64,000 bases of DNA, taken from the NCBI RefSeq assembly GCF_030019515.1, contig NZ_JASEEQ010000019.1:1-64000 (forward strand). The letters are read 5' to 3'. The position numbers and the translations under genes were made by a program. The first letter of the stretch is position 1. Each line of letters opens with the position of its first letter. The stretch is from Nocardioides sp. Lineage in GTDB: Bacteria; Actinomycetota; Actinomycetes; Propionibacteriales; Nocardioidaceae. The notes under the pieces are model-generated. The model was not told the origin of the DNA, did no database searches, and was given only the letters and a program-made list of their open reading frames with translations. This document shows positions 31,266-40,125 of the stretch, piece by piece.

Positions 31266-34249
31266 CCCGGTCGGCGACCAGCAAGGGGAACCTGCTGCGC
31301 CTGGGCTTCCTCGACCCCGACGCCGCGCTGGACGCGCTCGCCGGACTCGGTGCGGCCGCCGACCCGCTGCTCGCCCTGCTGGCCCGCACCGCCGACCCCG
31401 ACGACGCCGTCGCCGCGCTGGCGCGGCTGGTCGAGGCGCTCGACGACCCCGACGAGCTGCTCGAGGAGCTGGTCGACGACGAGGGCACCGCGATGCGCCT
31501 GCTGAGCGTGCTCGGTGCGAGCGAGGCGCTCGGCGACCACCTGGTGCGGCACCCGGAGCACTGGCGCGAGCTGGCCGATCCCGCGCTCGGCTCGAGCCGG
31601 CCGGCCGCCTGGGCGATCCGCGCCGAGCTGCTCGCGGCCGTCGGCGCCGACCCGGACCACCCCGAGCCGGTCGCGACCCTCCCGGACGCCGAGGCCGTCG
31701 ACGCGCTCCGCGTGGAGTACCGCCGGGTGCTGCTGCGGCTGGCGGCACGCGACCTCGCGCACCACCTCGTCGTCGACGACGCCGCCGCCGAGCTCTCCGA
31801 CCTGGCGGCCGGCACCCTGGACGCCGCGCTGGCGGTGGCCCGCCAGCGGGTCGGCGCCGACAGCGCCCTGGCGCGGCTCGGCGTGGTCGCGATGGGCAAG
31901 TGCGGCGGCCACGAGCTCAACTACGTCTCCGACGTCGACGTGATCTTCGTCTGGGCGCCGGCCGACGGCGTCTCGGACAGCGCCGTCGACAACAGCGCGC
32001 TGAAGGCCGCGACCCAGCTCGCCAGCAACCTGATCCGGGTCTGCTCCGACCACACCACCGAGGGCACCATCTGGCCGGTCGACGCGGCGCTGCGCCCCGA
32101 GGGCAAGGCCGGGCCGTTGGTGCGCACCATCGCCAGCCACCAGGGGTACTACGAGCGGTGGGCCAGCACCTGGGAGTTCCAGGCCCTGCTCAAGGCACGG
32201 GCGGTCGCCGGCGACCTGGCGCTGGGTCGGGAGTTCGTGGCGATGACCCGGCCGATGGTGTGGAGCGCCGCCGAGCGCGACGGCTTCGTCGAGGACACCC
32301 AGGCGATGCGGCGCCGGGTGGTCGAGCACATCCCGGCCCGAGAGGCCGAGCGGCAGCTCAAGCTGGGCTCCGGCGGGCTGCGCGACGTCGAGTTCGCAGT
32401 CCAGCTGCTCCAGCTCGTGCACGGCCGCGCCGACGAGCGGATCCGGCCCTCCACCACGCTGAGCGCGCTCGCCGAGCTGACCCGGGCCGGGTATGTCGGC
32501 CGCGCGGACGGCGAGGCCCTGCACGACGCGTACGCGTTCCTCCGGACCCTCGAGCACCGCATCCAGCTGCACCGGCTGCGCCGTACCCACGTGGTGCCGG
32601 AGGACGAGGCCTCGCTGCGTCGGCTCGGCCGCAGCATGGGCTACCTCAAGGACCCGGTCCGCGTCCTCGGCAAGACCTGGCAGCACCACCGGCTCGAGGT
32701 GCGCCGGCTGCACGAGAAGCTCTTCTACCGCCCGCTGCTCGCCGCCGTCGCGAGGATCCCCGGCGAGGAGGCCCGGCTCTCGCCGGAGGCTGCGACCGAG
32801 CGGCTGGCCGCGCTCGGCTTCCTCGACCCGCAGGGTGCGCTGCGCCACCTCGAGGCGCTGACGTCCGGGCTCAGCCGGGCCGCGCAGATCCAGCGCACCC
32901 TGCTGCCGGTGCTGCTGGGCTGGTTCGCCGACGCACCCGACCCGGACGCCGGGCTGTTCGGCTTCCGCCGGATCAGCGAGTCGCTGGGCAGCACCCCGTG
33001 GTACCTCTCCACCCTGCGCGACGAGGGCGAGGTCGCCGAGCGGCTGGCGCGGATCCTCGCGACGTCGCGCTATGCCACCGACCTGCTGGAGCGGGAGCCG
33101 CAGGGGGTGCGGATGCTCGGCGGCGACCTGACGCCGCTGTCGGCGGAGGCCCTGAGCGAGGAGATGCTCGCCTCCTCGGGCCGGCACGACGACCCCGAGT
33201 CGGCCGTGCTCGCGATCCGCGGGGTCCGCCGACGCGAGCTGCTGCGGATCGCCGCCGGCGACCTGCTCGGGCTCACCGACGTCGCGGACGTGGGCGCGGC
33301 CCTGTCCCGGCTCACCGACGCGACGCTGGAGGCCACGCTCGAGGTCGCCGGTCGTGCCGTACGCCGGCAGCGGGACCTGGCCGCCGCGCCCACCCGGATG
33401 GCGGTCGTCGCGATGGGCCGCTACGGCGGCTTCGAGCTGTCCTACGGCAGCGACGCCGACGTGCTGTTCGTGCACGACCCCGAACCGGGCGCCGACCAGC
33501 AGCAGGCGTCGTCGTACGCCCACGCGGTCGGCAACGAGCTGCGCCGCCTACTCGCGCTGCCCGGCCCCGACCCGGCCCTGGAGGTCGACGCCGACCTGCG
33601 CCCCGAGGGCAAGCAGGGGCCGCTGGTGCGGACCCTGGACTCCTACGCCGCCTACTACGCGCGCTGGTCGAAGGTGTGGGAGGCGCAGGCGCTGCTGCGC
33701 GCCGACGCCGTGGTCGGCGACCTCGACCTGCGTCGCCGCTTCGAGGAGCTGATCGACCCGCTGCGCTACCCGGCCGGCGGGCTCAGCGTGGACGACGTGG
33801 TCGAGGTGCGCCGGATCAAGGCGCGCATCGACGACGAGCGACTGCCGCGCGGTGCCGACCCGCACACCCACCTCAAGCTCGGCCGCGGCGGCCTCGCCGA
33901 CATCGAGTGGACCGTGCAGCTGCTGCAGATGCGGTACGCCGACTCCGTGCCCGGGCTGCGCACCTCCCGCACCCTCGACGCCCTGGCCGCGGCCCGGCAG
34001 GCCGGCCTGGTCACCGACGACGACGCCGCCGTGCTCCAGCAGACCTGGCGGCGGGTCAGCCGGGTCCGCAACGCGGTCACGCTGGTGCGCGGCCGGGCCG
34101 CCGACGAGCTGCCCCGCGACATCCGCGAGCGGGCCGCGGTCGCCTCGATCCTCGGCTACCCGCCCGCGTCCTCGGACGCGATGGTCAACGACCAGCTGCG
34201 CTACACGCGCCTGGCCCGCGCCGTCGTCGAGCGGGTCTTCTGGGAGTGA
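31262..34249 (+). CDS. glnE: Bifunctional glutamine synthetase adenylyltransferase/deadenylase
   Basis: The 995-residue protein adds and removes AMP on glutamine synthetase. Both nucleotidyltransferase domains keep their metal sites: SDVDVIF near residue 223 and SDADVLF near residue 730. Each is preceded by a GG-ELNY or GG-ELSY loop and followed by the DLRPEGK/ALRPEGK motif. I start at the ATG overlapping the amidotransferase stop; the upstream in-frame start at 31184 gives an arginine-rich shadow peptide. Confidence 0.95.
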   Translation: MTRSATSKGNLLRLGFLDPDAALDALAGLGAAADPLLALLARTADPDDAVAALARLVEALDDPDELLEELVDDEGTAMRLLSVLGASEALGDHLVRHPEHWRELADPALGSSRPAAWAIRAELLAAVGADPDHPEPVATLPDAEAVDALRVEYRRVLLRLAARDLAHHLVVDDAAAELSDLAAGTLDAALAVARQRVGADSALARLGVVAMGKCGGHELNYVSDVDVIFVWAPADGVSDSAVDNSALKAATQLASNLIRVCSDHTTEGTIWPVDAALRPEGKAGPLVRTIASHQGYYERWASTWEFQALLKARAVAGDLALGREFVAMTRPMVWSAAERDGFVEDTQAMRRRVVEHIPAREAERQLKLGSGGLRDVEFAVQLLQLVHGRADERIRPSTTLSALAELTRAGYVGRADGEALHDAYAFLRTLEHRIQLHRLRRTHVVPEDEASLRRLGRSMGYLKDPVRVLGKTWQHHRLEVRRLHEKLFYRPLLAAVARIPGEEARLSPEAATERLAALGFLDPQGALRHLEALTSGLSRAAQIQRTLLPVLLGWFADAPDPDAGLFGFRRISESLGSTPWYLSTLRDEGEVAERLARILATSRYATDLLEREPQGVRMLGGDLTPLSAEALSEEMLASSGRHDDPESAVLAIRGVRRRELLRIAAGDLLGLTDVADVGAALSRLTDATLEATLEVAGRAVRRQRDLAAAPTRMAVVAMGRYGGFELSYGSDADVLFVHDPEPGADQQQASSYAHAVGNELRRLLALPGPDPALEVDADLRPEGKQGPLVRTLDSYAAYYARWSKVWEAQALLRADAVVGDLDLRRRFEELIDPLRYPAGGLSVDDVVEVRRIKARIDDERLPRGADPHTHLKLGRGGLADIEWTVQLLQMRYADSVPGLRTSRTLDALAAARQAGLVTDDDAAVLQQTWRRVSRVRNAVTLVRGRAADELPRDIRERAAVASILGYPPASSDAMVNDQLRYTRLARAVVERVFWE

Positions 34250-34279
34250 GCAGTCGGTCCGGGGTCCTAGGCTCCGGTC

Positions 34280-35062
34280 ATGACCGACGACCGGACCCGT
34301 GACCGGGCCACCACCCTCCTGCGCCTGCACGAAGCCCCCGAGCTGCTCACCGTCGTCAACGTGTGGGACGTGGTCTCCGCGAGGACGGTCGCCGGGGTCC
34401 CCGGCACCACCGCGCTGGCGACCGCCAGCCACTCGATCGCCGCGTCCTACGGCTATCCCGACGGCGAGCAGATCCCGGTCGACCTGATGCTCGAGGCCGT
34501 CGGCCGGATCGCCGCCGCGACCGACCTGCCGGTCAGCGCCGACCTCGAGGGCGGGTACGGCGACCCGGCCGGGACCGTGCGGCGCGCGATCGGGCTGGGC
34601 GTGGTCGGCGCCAACATCGAGGACCAGATGCGCCCGGTCACCGAGGCCGCGGCGAACGTCGAGCGGATCATGCGGGCCGCGGAGGCGGAGGGCGTGGACT
34701 TCGTGCTGAACGCGCGGACCGACGCGTTCCTGCGCGGTCGCGACCGCGACCCGGGCGACGTGCTCGCCGACGCCGTCGAGCGCGGTCGCGCCTACCTGGA
34801 CGCCGGGGCGCCCGTCGTGTTCGTGCCCGGGCGCCTCGACGAGCAGCAGGTCGCCACGCTCGTGGAGGCCTACGGCCCGCAGCGGCTCACCCTGATCGGC
34901 GTGCCGGGCTTGCCGCCCCTGGCCCGGCTCGAGGAGCTCGGCGTGGCCCGGGTGTCCTACGGGCCGATGTCGCAGAACGTCGCGCTCACCGCGCTCCAGG
35001 AGCTGGTCGAGGAGGTGCACCGCGGCGGGGGCGTCCCGCCGACGATGCGCGCGCTGAACTGA
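34280..35062 (+). CDS. Isocitrate lyase / PEP mutase family enzyme (second copy)
   Basis: The 260-residue protein shows VVNVWDVVSA, ADLEGGYGDP, GANIEDQM and NARTDAFLRG, the superfamily's substrate and metal loops. It is a diverged paralogue of 17748-18515. TAGGCT sits six bases before the ATG, suggesting a leaderless mRNA separate from the glnE operon. The reaction is not assignable by eye. Confidence 0.86.
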   Translation: MTDDRTRDRATTLLRLHEAPELLTVVNVWDVVSARTVAGVPGTTALATASHSIAASYGYPDGEQIPVDLMLEAVGRIAAATDLPVSADLEGGYGDPAGTVRRAIGLGVVGANIEDQMRPVTEAAANVERIMRAAEAEGVDFVLNARTDAFLRGRDRDPGDVLADAVERGRAYLDAGAPVVFVPGRLDEQQVATLVEAYGPQRLTLIGVPGLPPLARLEELGVARVSYGPMSQNVALTALQELVEEVHRGGGVPPTMRALN

Positions 35063-35081
35063 TCTGCCGGCGGCGGCTTGA

Positions 35082-35102
35082 GGTTCCTTGCCGGTTCCTT
35101 GC
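35082..35102. promoter_or_regulatory. Tandem 11-bp repeat upstream of the HPt-like gene
   Basis: GGTTCCTTGC occurs at 35082-35091 and 35093-35102, exactly 11 bp apart, with a related GGTTGCTTGA at 35126. Eleven-bp direct repeats are the usual binding pattern of OmpR/PhoB-family regulators, and such a regulator is encoded at 35617-36381. Binding is inference. Confidence 0.45.
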
Positions 35103-35225
35103 GCGAACCCCGAGGCCGGGTGGCCGGTTGCTTGAGCCTGCCCGGACAGCATCTGCTCGTCAGGGCGTACCACCGCGCACCTGTCGGACTGCCCGGTCGC
35201 CGGGGCAGGAGGGGAAGCAGTCGTC

Positions 35226-35591
35226 ATGAGCGAGGTCGTCGAGACGCCCGCGGTGTTCGACCCGGCCGCTGTGGCCGGCCTGACCGGGCACCCCCGCGAC
35301 GACGAGTTCGCCCTGGTCCTGGTCCAGAGCTACCTCCGGCTGCTGCCGCTTCGGCTCGGCCGCCTCCTCGCCGCCCTCGAGGCCGAGGACCCGGACCCGG
35401 CGATGGATGCGGTGCTCAGCCTCAAGGTCTCCTCGCGGACCCTCGGCGCGCACGAGCTCGGGGCCCTCGCCGCCGTGGTCGAGCAGCAGCTGCGGCTCCG
35501 GGACCTGCCGGGCGCGTACGCCGCGGCCGCGGCGCTGCCGCCCGCCGCGACCCGGGTCGAGCGGGTGCTCGCCGACCACCTCGCGGTCTAG
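35226..35591 (+). CDS. HPt-domain-like protein lacking the phosphorylatable histidine
   Basis: The 121-residue helical protein matches the HPt four-helix bundle. The conserved pattern H-S-L-K-G-S-S-x-x-L-G-A appears as LSLKVSSRTLGA (64-75), with Leu64 where the phospho-histidine should be. It therefore cannot relay phosphate in the normal way and may instead be a docking or sequestering partner of a response regulator. The orphan OmpR-type regulator converges on it from the right. Confidence 0.72.
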   Translation: MSEVVETPAVFDPAAVAGLTGHPRDDEFALVLVQSYLRLLPLRLGRLLAALEAEDPDPAMDAVLSLKVSSRTLGAHELGALAAVVEQQLRLRDLPGAYAAAAALPPAATRVERVLADHLAV

Positions 35592-35616
35592 CCCGGTCGG
35601 GATCGGCCCACCGTCC

Positions 35617-36381
35617 CTAGTCCGGGAGCTCCATCCGGTAGCCCACGCCCCGCACGGTGCGGATGAACCGGGTCGAGCCGTCGGTGCCGGCGGCGAGCTT
35701 GCGCCGCAGGTTGCCGACGTGGACCTCCACCAGGTGGGTGTCCGAGGCCCAGTCGGTGCCCCAGACGCTGCGCAGCAGCGCCTCGCGCGACCAGACCCGC
35801 GCGGGGGCCCGCATCAGCTCGGTCAGCAGGTCGAACTCGGTGCGGGTCAGCACCAGCTCCTCGTCGGTGCGGAACGCGCGACGGCTCTCCACATCGACGC
35901 GCAGCGGGCCGTGGGTCAGGATCTCGTGCGCGTCCTGGGTCGATGCGTCCGGACGCGGGACGCCGCCGACCGTGCGGGGGCGGCGGAACATCGCGTTCAC
36001 GCGAGCCTTCAGCTCGCGGGCGCTGAACGGCTTGGCGATGAAGTCGTCGGCGCCGGTCTCCAGGCCGAGGAGCCGGTCGATCTCGTCGTCGCGGGCGGTG
36101 ATCATCACGACGTACGCGTCGCTGATCTCGCGGATCCGCCGGCAGGCCTCGATGCCGTCGATCCCCGGCAGGCCCAGGTCCAGGGTGATCAGGTCCGGCT
36201 TCCGGTCGCGGACCGCCGCCACCCCCTCGAGGCCGGAGCCGACGGCGAACACCTCGAAGCCCTGGGTCTCGAGGGTGTACACGATCAGCGCGCGGATGTC
36301 CTCGTCGTCCTCCACCACGAGCGCGACCCGCCCGAGCCGGCCGGGCGCGCCCGCTGAGACAGGCCCCACGTCGGTCTCCAT
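35617..36381 (-). CDS. OmpR/PhoB-family response regulator (orphan)
   Basis: The 254-residue protein has an N-terminal receiver domain with acidic pair EDDED (24-28), phospho-acceptor Asp68 (LITLDLGLPG) and Lys in FIAKPFS. A C-terminal winged helix follows (LTRTEFDLLTELM, HVGNLRRKL, RTVRGVGYRM). No histidine kinase gene is adjacent; the neighbour is a degenerate HPt protein. Confidence 0.92.
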   Translation of the reverse strand: METDVGPVSAGAPGRLGRVALVVEDDEDIRALIVYTLETQGFEVFAVGSGLEGVAAVRDRKPDLITLDLGLPGIDGIEACRRIREISDAYVVMITARDDEIDRLLGLETGADDFIAKPFSARELKARVNAMFRRPRTVGGVPRPDASTQDAHEILTHGPLRVDVESRRAFRTDEELVLTRTEFDLLTELMRAPARVWSREALLRSVWGTDWASDTHLVEVHVGNLRRKLAAGTDGSTRFIRTVRGVGYRMELPD

Positions 36382-36433
36382 GGGCCGATGATGCCACTTC
36401 TTGCGGAAGTCTTGAGATACGCCGGTCCGCGGC

Positions 36434-36928
36434 TCAGGCGTCGTCGTGGCGGTGGTAGAGCCCGGTCATCGTCCCCGCCGGGTCGAGCCGCGGCAGCAAC
36501 GCATCCGCGATCTCGGTCAGCTGCGCGACCTGCGCAGGGGTGAGCGCGTCGATGACCCGGTCGCGGACGTGGGCGACATGGCCAGGCGCGGTCTCCTGGA
36601 CGGTGCGCCAGCCGGCGTCGGTGAGGTGGGCGTCCGTGGCCCGCCGGTCGTCGGTGGCGGGGACTCGGCGTACCAGGTCGCGCTTCTCCAGCCGCCGGAC
36701 CACGTGGGAGAGCCGGGGCAGGGTGGCGTTCGTCTGGGCCGCGAGCGCCGTCATCCGCAGCACCCGGCCGGGCGCCTCGGAGAGCGTCGCGAGCACGTAG
36801 TACTCGAACATCGTCAGCCCCGCGTCCCGGCGCAGCTGGGTGTCGAGCACCCCCGGCAGCAGTTCGACCACCGCGACCAGCCGCACCCAGGCGGCCAGCT
36901 CGGCCTTGCTCAACCATCGGGTCTCCAC
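36434..36928 (-). CDS. MarR-family transcriptional regulator
   Basis: The 164-residue protein has the MarR winged helix: MTALAAQTNATLPRLSHVVRRL, then KRDLVRRVPATDDRRATDAHLTD split over recognition helix and wing (DDRRA). GTG 36928 is chosen because it starts the natural N-terminal helix; the frame runs on to 37000 through promoter DNA. It is divergent from a reductase gene, and two palindromes lie between them, so it probably represses itself and the 37038-40122 genes. Confidence 0.9.
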   Translation of the reverse strand: METRWLSKAELAAWVRLVAVVELLPGVLDTQLRRDAGLTMFEYYVLATLSEAPGRVLRMTALAAQTNATLPRLSHVVRRLEKRDLVRRVPATDDRRATDAHLTDAGWRTVQETAPGHVAHVRDRVIDALTPAQVAQLTEIADALLPRLDPAGTMTGLYHRHDDA

Positions 36929-36951
36929 GGCCCGAGTGTGCCTCAGAAAAG

Positions 36952-37008
36952 TTGTGGGAACAATCAACGCGATGGCATGGTTCATTGAAGTGACAACCAA
37001 TTGGCTGT
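36952..37008. promoter_or_regulatory. Two MarR-type operator palindromes in a divergent promoter
   Basis: TTGTGGGAACAA (36952-36963) has TTGT/ACAA arms, and ACAACCAATTGGCTGT (36993-37008) is a 16-bp palindrome around CCAATTGG with one mismatch pair. Both lie between the MarR gene and the reductase gene. The region is clearly richer in AT than its surroundings. Confidence 0.55.
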
Positions 37009-37037
37009 CGTGCGACGTCTACGAAGGGACCACTCTC

Positions 37038-37613
37038 ATGACCACCGTCACCATCCTCGGAACCGGCAACATGGGCCCGGCCATCGCCAGCGTCGTCGAG
37101 CGCGGCGGGCACAGCGCCCAACTCCTCGGCGAAGCCGACAGCGCCACCCCCGTCAGCGGCGACATCGTCGTCCTCGCAGTGCCCTACCCGGCCCTGCCCC
37201 AGGTGCTCGCCGAGCGCAGCGCCCAGCTCGCCGGCAAGATCGTCGTCGACATCACCAACCCGGTGAACTTCGAGACCTTCGACTCCCTCACCGTGCCCGC
37301 CGACTCCTCGGCCGCCGCCGAGCTCGCGGCCGCGCTGCCGGACTCCCGGGTCCTCAAGGCCTTCAACACGACCTTCGCGGCCACCCTGGCCTCCGGGACG
37401 ATCGGCGACCGGGTCACGACCGTCCTGATCGCCGGCGACGACGCCGACGCCAAGGCCCGCCTGTCCGAGCTCGTGACCGCCGGCGGCCTGCGCGCCATCG
37501 ACGCCGGCTCGCTGCGCCGGGCCCGCGAGATGGAGGCGCTCGGCTTCCTGCAGATCAGCCTTGCCGCCGCCGAGAAGATCGCCTGGACCGGCGGCTTCGC
37601 CGTCCAGGGCTGA
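37038..37613 (+). CDS. NADPH-dependent F420 reductase-like / Rossmann oxidoreductase
   Basis: The 191-residue protein starts with a dinucleotide-binding loop VTILGTGNMG, followed by DIVVLAVPYPALPQVL, VVDITNPV and KAFNTTFA, typical of the F420-dependent NADP reductase/YrrC-like family. It may supply reducing power or reduce a quinone-like compound; the cofactor is not certain. It is the first gene under the MarR operators. Confidence 0.85.
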   Translation: MTTVTILGTGNMGPAIASVVERGGHSAQLLGEADSATPVSGDIVVLAVPYPALPQVLAERSAQLAGKIVVDITNPVNFETFDSLTVPADSSAAAELAAALPDSRVLKAFNTTFAATLASGTIGDRVTTVLIAGDDADAKARLSELVTAGGLRAIDAGSLRRAREMEALGFLQISLAAAEKIAWTGGFAVQG

Positions 37614-37667
37614 GGCCGGCCCGTCCCGACCGCCCCGACCATCCCGACCACCTGACAGGAGTCAGTC

Positions 37668-38204
37668 ATGTCGACCGCACCGTCCACACCGTCGTTCTCC
37701 CCGGTCCGGCTCAACCACGCCGTACTCTTCGTCGCCGACCTGGAGCGCGCCGAGCGCTTCTACACGCAGGTGTTCGGGATGGTCGTGGCCGCCAGGGAGC
37801 CGCGCGCCAACGCGGCCTTCCTGCGGCTGCCCCGCTCGGGCAACCACCACGACCTCGGCCTGTTCGGCGTCGGTCCGGCCGCGCCGCCGAAGCGGCGCGG
37901 TGGGATCGGGCTCTACCACCTCGCCTGGCAGCTGGACACCATCGAGGAGCTCGCGGCCGCCCGCCAGGCGCTCGTCGACGCCGGCGCCTACACCGGGGCG
38001 TCGAGCCACGGCGCCACGAAGAGCGTGTACGGCGCAGACCCCGACGGCAACGAGTTCGAGCTGATGTGGATGCTGCCGCGCGAGGCCTGGGGCGAGTACG
38101 AGAGCTCCGCCCCGATCGAGCACCTCGACCTGGACGCCGAGCTCGCCCGCTGGGGCGGGGTCGCCTCCGCCGGTCGGATCGTCGCCGAGGCGGTCGCCTC
38201 GTGA
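37668..38204 (+). CDS. VOC-family ring-cleaving dioxygenase-like protein
   Basis: The 178-residue protein has the extradiol/VOC metal triad His17 (RLNHAVLFV), His84 (LYHLAW) and Glu131 (NEFELMW). Proteins of this kind cleave catechols or hydroquinones or act on glyoxal adducts. It is translationally coupled to the hydrolase (GTGA overlap). Together with MarR this resembles the Bacillus MhqR-controlled MhqO-MhqD pair. Confidence 0.82.
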   Translation: MSTAPSTPSFSPVRLNHAVLFVADLERAERFYTQVFGMVVAAREPRANAAFLRLPRSGNHHDLGLFGVGPAAPPKRRGGIGLYHLAWQLDTIEELAAARQALVDAGAYTGASSHGATKSVYGADPDGNEFELMWMLPREAWGEYESSAPIEHLDLDAELARWGGVASAGRIVAEAVAS

Positions 38205-39346
38205 GCACGTTCGCCGAGCCCGTCGTCGCCTGGCACCGGCCCGACGACCCGGAGCGGCCGCTGGTCGTGCTGCTGCACGGCCGCGGCGCCGACGAGCAGG
38301 GGATCATCGGCCTGGCCGACCACCTGCCCGCGGGCCCGTCGTACGCCGCGGTCCGCGCGCCGATCGCCGAGGGCGGCGGCTACGCCTGGTTCGCCAACCG
38401 TGGCATCGGGCGCCCGGTCGCGGAGTCCCTGGCGCAGACGATGGCGTGGTTCCGCGGCTGGCTCGACCAGGTCGCCCCCGCCGGGCGCCCGGTGGTGCTC
38501 GCCGGGTTCAGCGGCGGCGCCGCCTTCGCCGGCGGGCTGCTGCTCAGTGAGCCCGAGCGGTACGCGGGCGCAGCGATCCTCTACGGGACCCTGCCGTTCG
38601 ACGCAGGCGTCCCCGTGACTCCCGCGCGGCTGGCCGGCGTGCCGGTGTTCGTCGCCCAGGGCGACACCGACACGGTGATCCCGCGCGAGCTGCTGGACCG
38701 CACCTGGTCCTACCTGACGGGCGAGTCGGGCGCCCCGCCGTACGCCCGGCGCGACCCGGGCGGCCACGGGCTCACCGCGGCCACCGCTGCCGAGCTCAGC
38801 GGCTGGATCGGCGAGCGCCTCGACCTCCTCGGCCGCCGCGAGGCCCTACCCGAGGGCGCGGTCACCTGGCCGTCGCTGCCGGACGGGCGGCTGCCCGCCC
38901 GGGCGGGCACGCGACCGCGGGTCTCGTGGACCATCCCGCAGCAGCAGGAGTCCGACCAGAGCCCGACCGGGCTCCAGGAGCAGCTGTTCGCCCGGGTCAG
39001 CGGCCTGCCGGGTGTCTCGAGCCGGCAGTCGGCGATCTCCGTCCCCGGCGCTCGCGGCTTCATGGTGTCGCCGGCACCGGGCGCGCCGCCGGACGCCTAC
39101 CTCGTGCCGCAGGTCGGGGAGTTCGCCCACCTGCACCCGGAGCACGACGGCTCGCTGCACCTGGCGCTGCCGCCCGCGCTCGCCCGCGACGCCATCGCCC
39201 AGGGCTGGGCGGTCGCACACCCGCTCGCCGGCATCCGACTGGCCCGCGGCATGGTGCTGGTCTACGGTCCCCGCGACGACGCAGAGCTCGAGGTGGTCGC
39301 CGGGATCGTCGCCGCCAGCCACGCGTACGCGACGATGGGCCGGTGA
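38201..39346 (+). CDS. Carboxylesterase/phospholipase fused to a luciferase-like (DUF5519-type) domain
   Basis: Residues 1-215 form an alpha/beta hydrolase of the phospholipase/carboxylesterase group: LLHGRGADEQ, nucleophile Ser104 (AGFSGGAAF), an acid in GDTDTVIP (155-157) and His189 (PGGHGL). Residues about 225-375 form a second domain (VPGARGFMVSP, EFAHLHPEHDGSLHLALP, HPLAGIRLARGMVLVYGPRD) that resembles the small luciferase domain family. The GTG start and the stop both overlap their neighbours, so no separate start for the second domain is needed. The fusion is unusual. Confidence 0.8.
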   Translation: MSTFAEPVVAWHRPDDPERPLVVLLHGRGADEQGIIGLADHLPAGPSYAAVRAPIAEGGGYAWFANRGIGRPVAESLAQTMAWFRGWLDQVAPAGRPVVLAGFSGGAAFAGGLLLSEPERYAGAAILYGTLPFDAGVPVTPARLAGVPVFVAQGDTDTVIPRELLDRTWSYLTGESGAPPYARRDPGGHGLTAATAAELSGWIGERLDLLGRREALPEGAVTWPSLPDGRLPARAGTRPRVSWTIPQQQESDQSPTGLQEQLFARVSGLPGVSSRQSAISVPGARGFMVSPAPGAPPDAYLVPQVGEFAHLHPEHDGSLHLALPPALARDAIAQGWAVAHPLAGIRLARGMVLVYGPRDDAELEVVAGIVAASHAYATMGR

Positions 39347-40122
39347 CTCCCCGCGAGGCCGCCGACCTGCTCCGTGCTGCGCGGGCGGAGCGCCGCACGC
39401 TGCCGCCCTTCACCGACGAGCACCCCGAGCTCGACGAGGACTGGGGGTACGCCGTGCAGGCGCTCGCCCTGGACGACCGGGTCGCCGCGGGCGACCCGGT
39501 CGTGGGGGCCAAGCTGGGTCTGACCAGCCGCGCCAAGCAGGACCGGATGGGCGTCGACCGGCCGATCGTCGGCTTCCTGACCCGCTCGATGCTGCTCGAG
39601 CCCGAGGACGTCGGGGACGCCCTGGCGCGCTGGGCCCAGCCGCGGATCGAGCCGGAGATCGCCTTCGTCACCGGGCGTCCGATCGACCGGGCGCTCGACG
39701 CCCACGCGGCGATGGCCAGCGTCGCCGGCGTGGCGGTCGCAGCCGAGATCCTCGACTCCCGGTGGACCGGCTACCGCTTCCGGCTGCCCGACGTGGTCGC
39801 CGACGAGACCAGCGCGGCCGGGGTGCTGGTCGGGGCCGAGCCGGTCGCCTGGCCGGCCGACCTGGACCTGGCCTCGGTGCGCTGCGCGGTGGAGGTCGAC
39901 GGCGAGGTCGTCCACCGGGCCACCGGCGCCGCGATCCTGGGCGACCCGTGGCGCGCCCTCGGGCTGCTCTCCGAGCACCTCGAGCGGCACGGGCAGTCGC
40001 TCCCGGCCGGGTCGCTCGTGCTGGCCGGCGCGCTGACGGACGCCGTACCCCTTCGGTCCGGGAGCCGCTACCGGCTCAGCGTCGAGGGCTTGGGCACGAT
40101 CGCGGTCGAGCCCACGGCGTAG
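39343..40122 (+). CDS. 2-keto-4-pentenoate hydratase-family protein
   Basis: The 259-residue protein belongs to the FAH-like MhpD/hydratase group: GAKLGLTSRAKQ, IEPEIAFV (metal-binding acids) and VAVAAEILDSRWTGYRF. Such enzymes hydrate 2-hydroxydienoates in meta-cleavage pathways of aromatics. It is coupled to the hydrolase (GTGA) and completes a possible dioxygenase-hydrolase-hydratase path. Confidence 0.87.
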   Translation: MTPREAADLLRAARAERRTLPPFTDEHPELDEDWGYAVQALALDDRVAAGDPVVGAKLGLTSRAKQDRMGVDRPIVGFLTRSMLLEPEDVGDALARWAQPRIEPEIAFVTGRPIDRALDAHAAMASVAGVAVAAEILDSRWTGYRFRLPDVVADETSAAGVLVGAEPVAWPADLDLASVRCAVEVDGEVVHRATGAAILGDPWRALGLLSEHLERHGQSLPAGSLVLAGALTDAVPLRSGSRYRLSVEGLGTIAVEPTA

Positions 40123-40125
40123 CGG

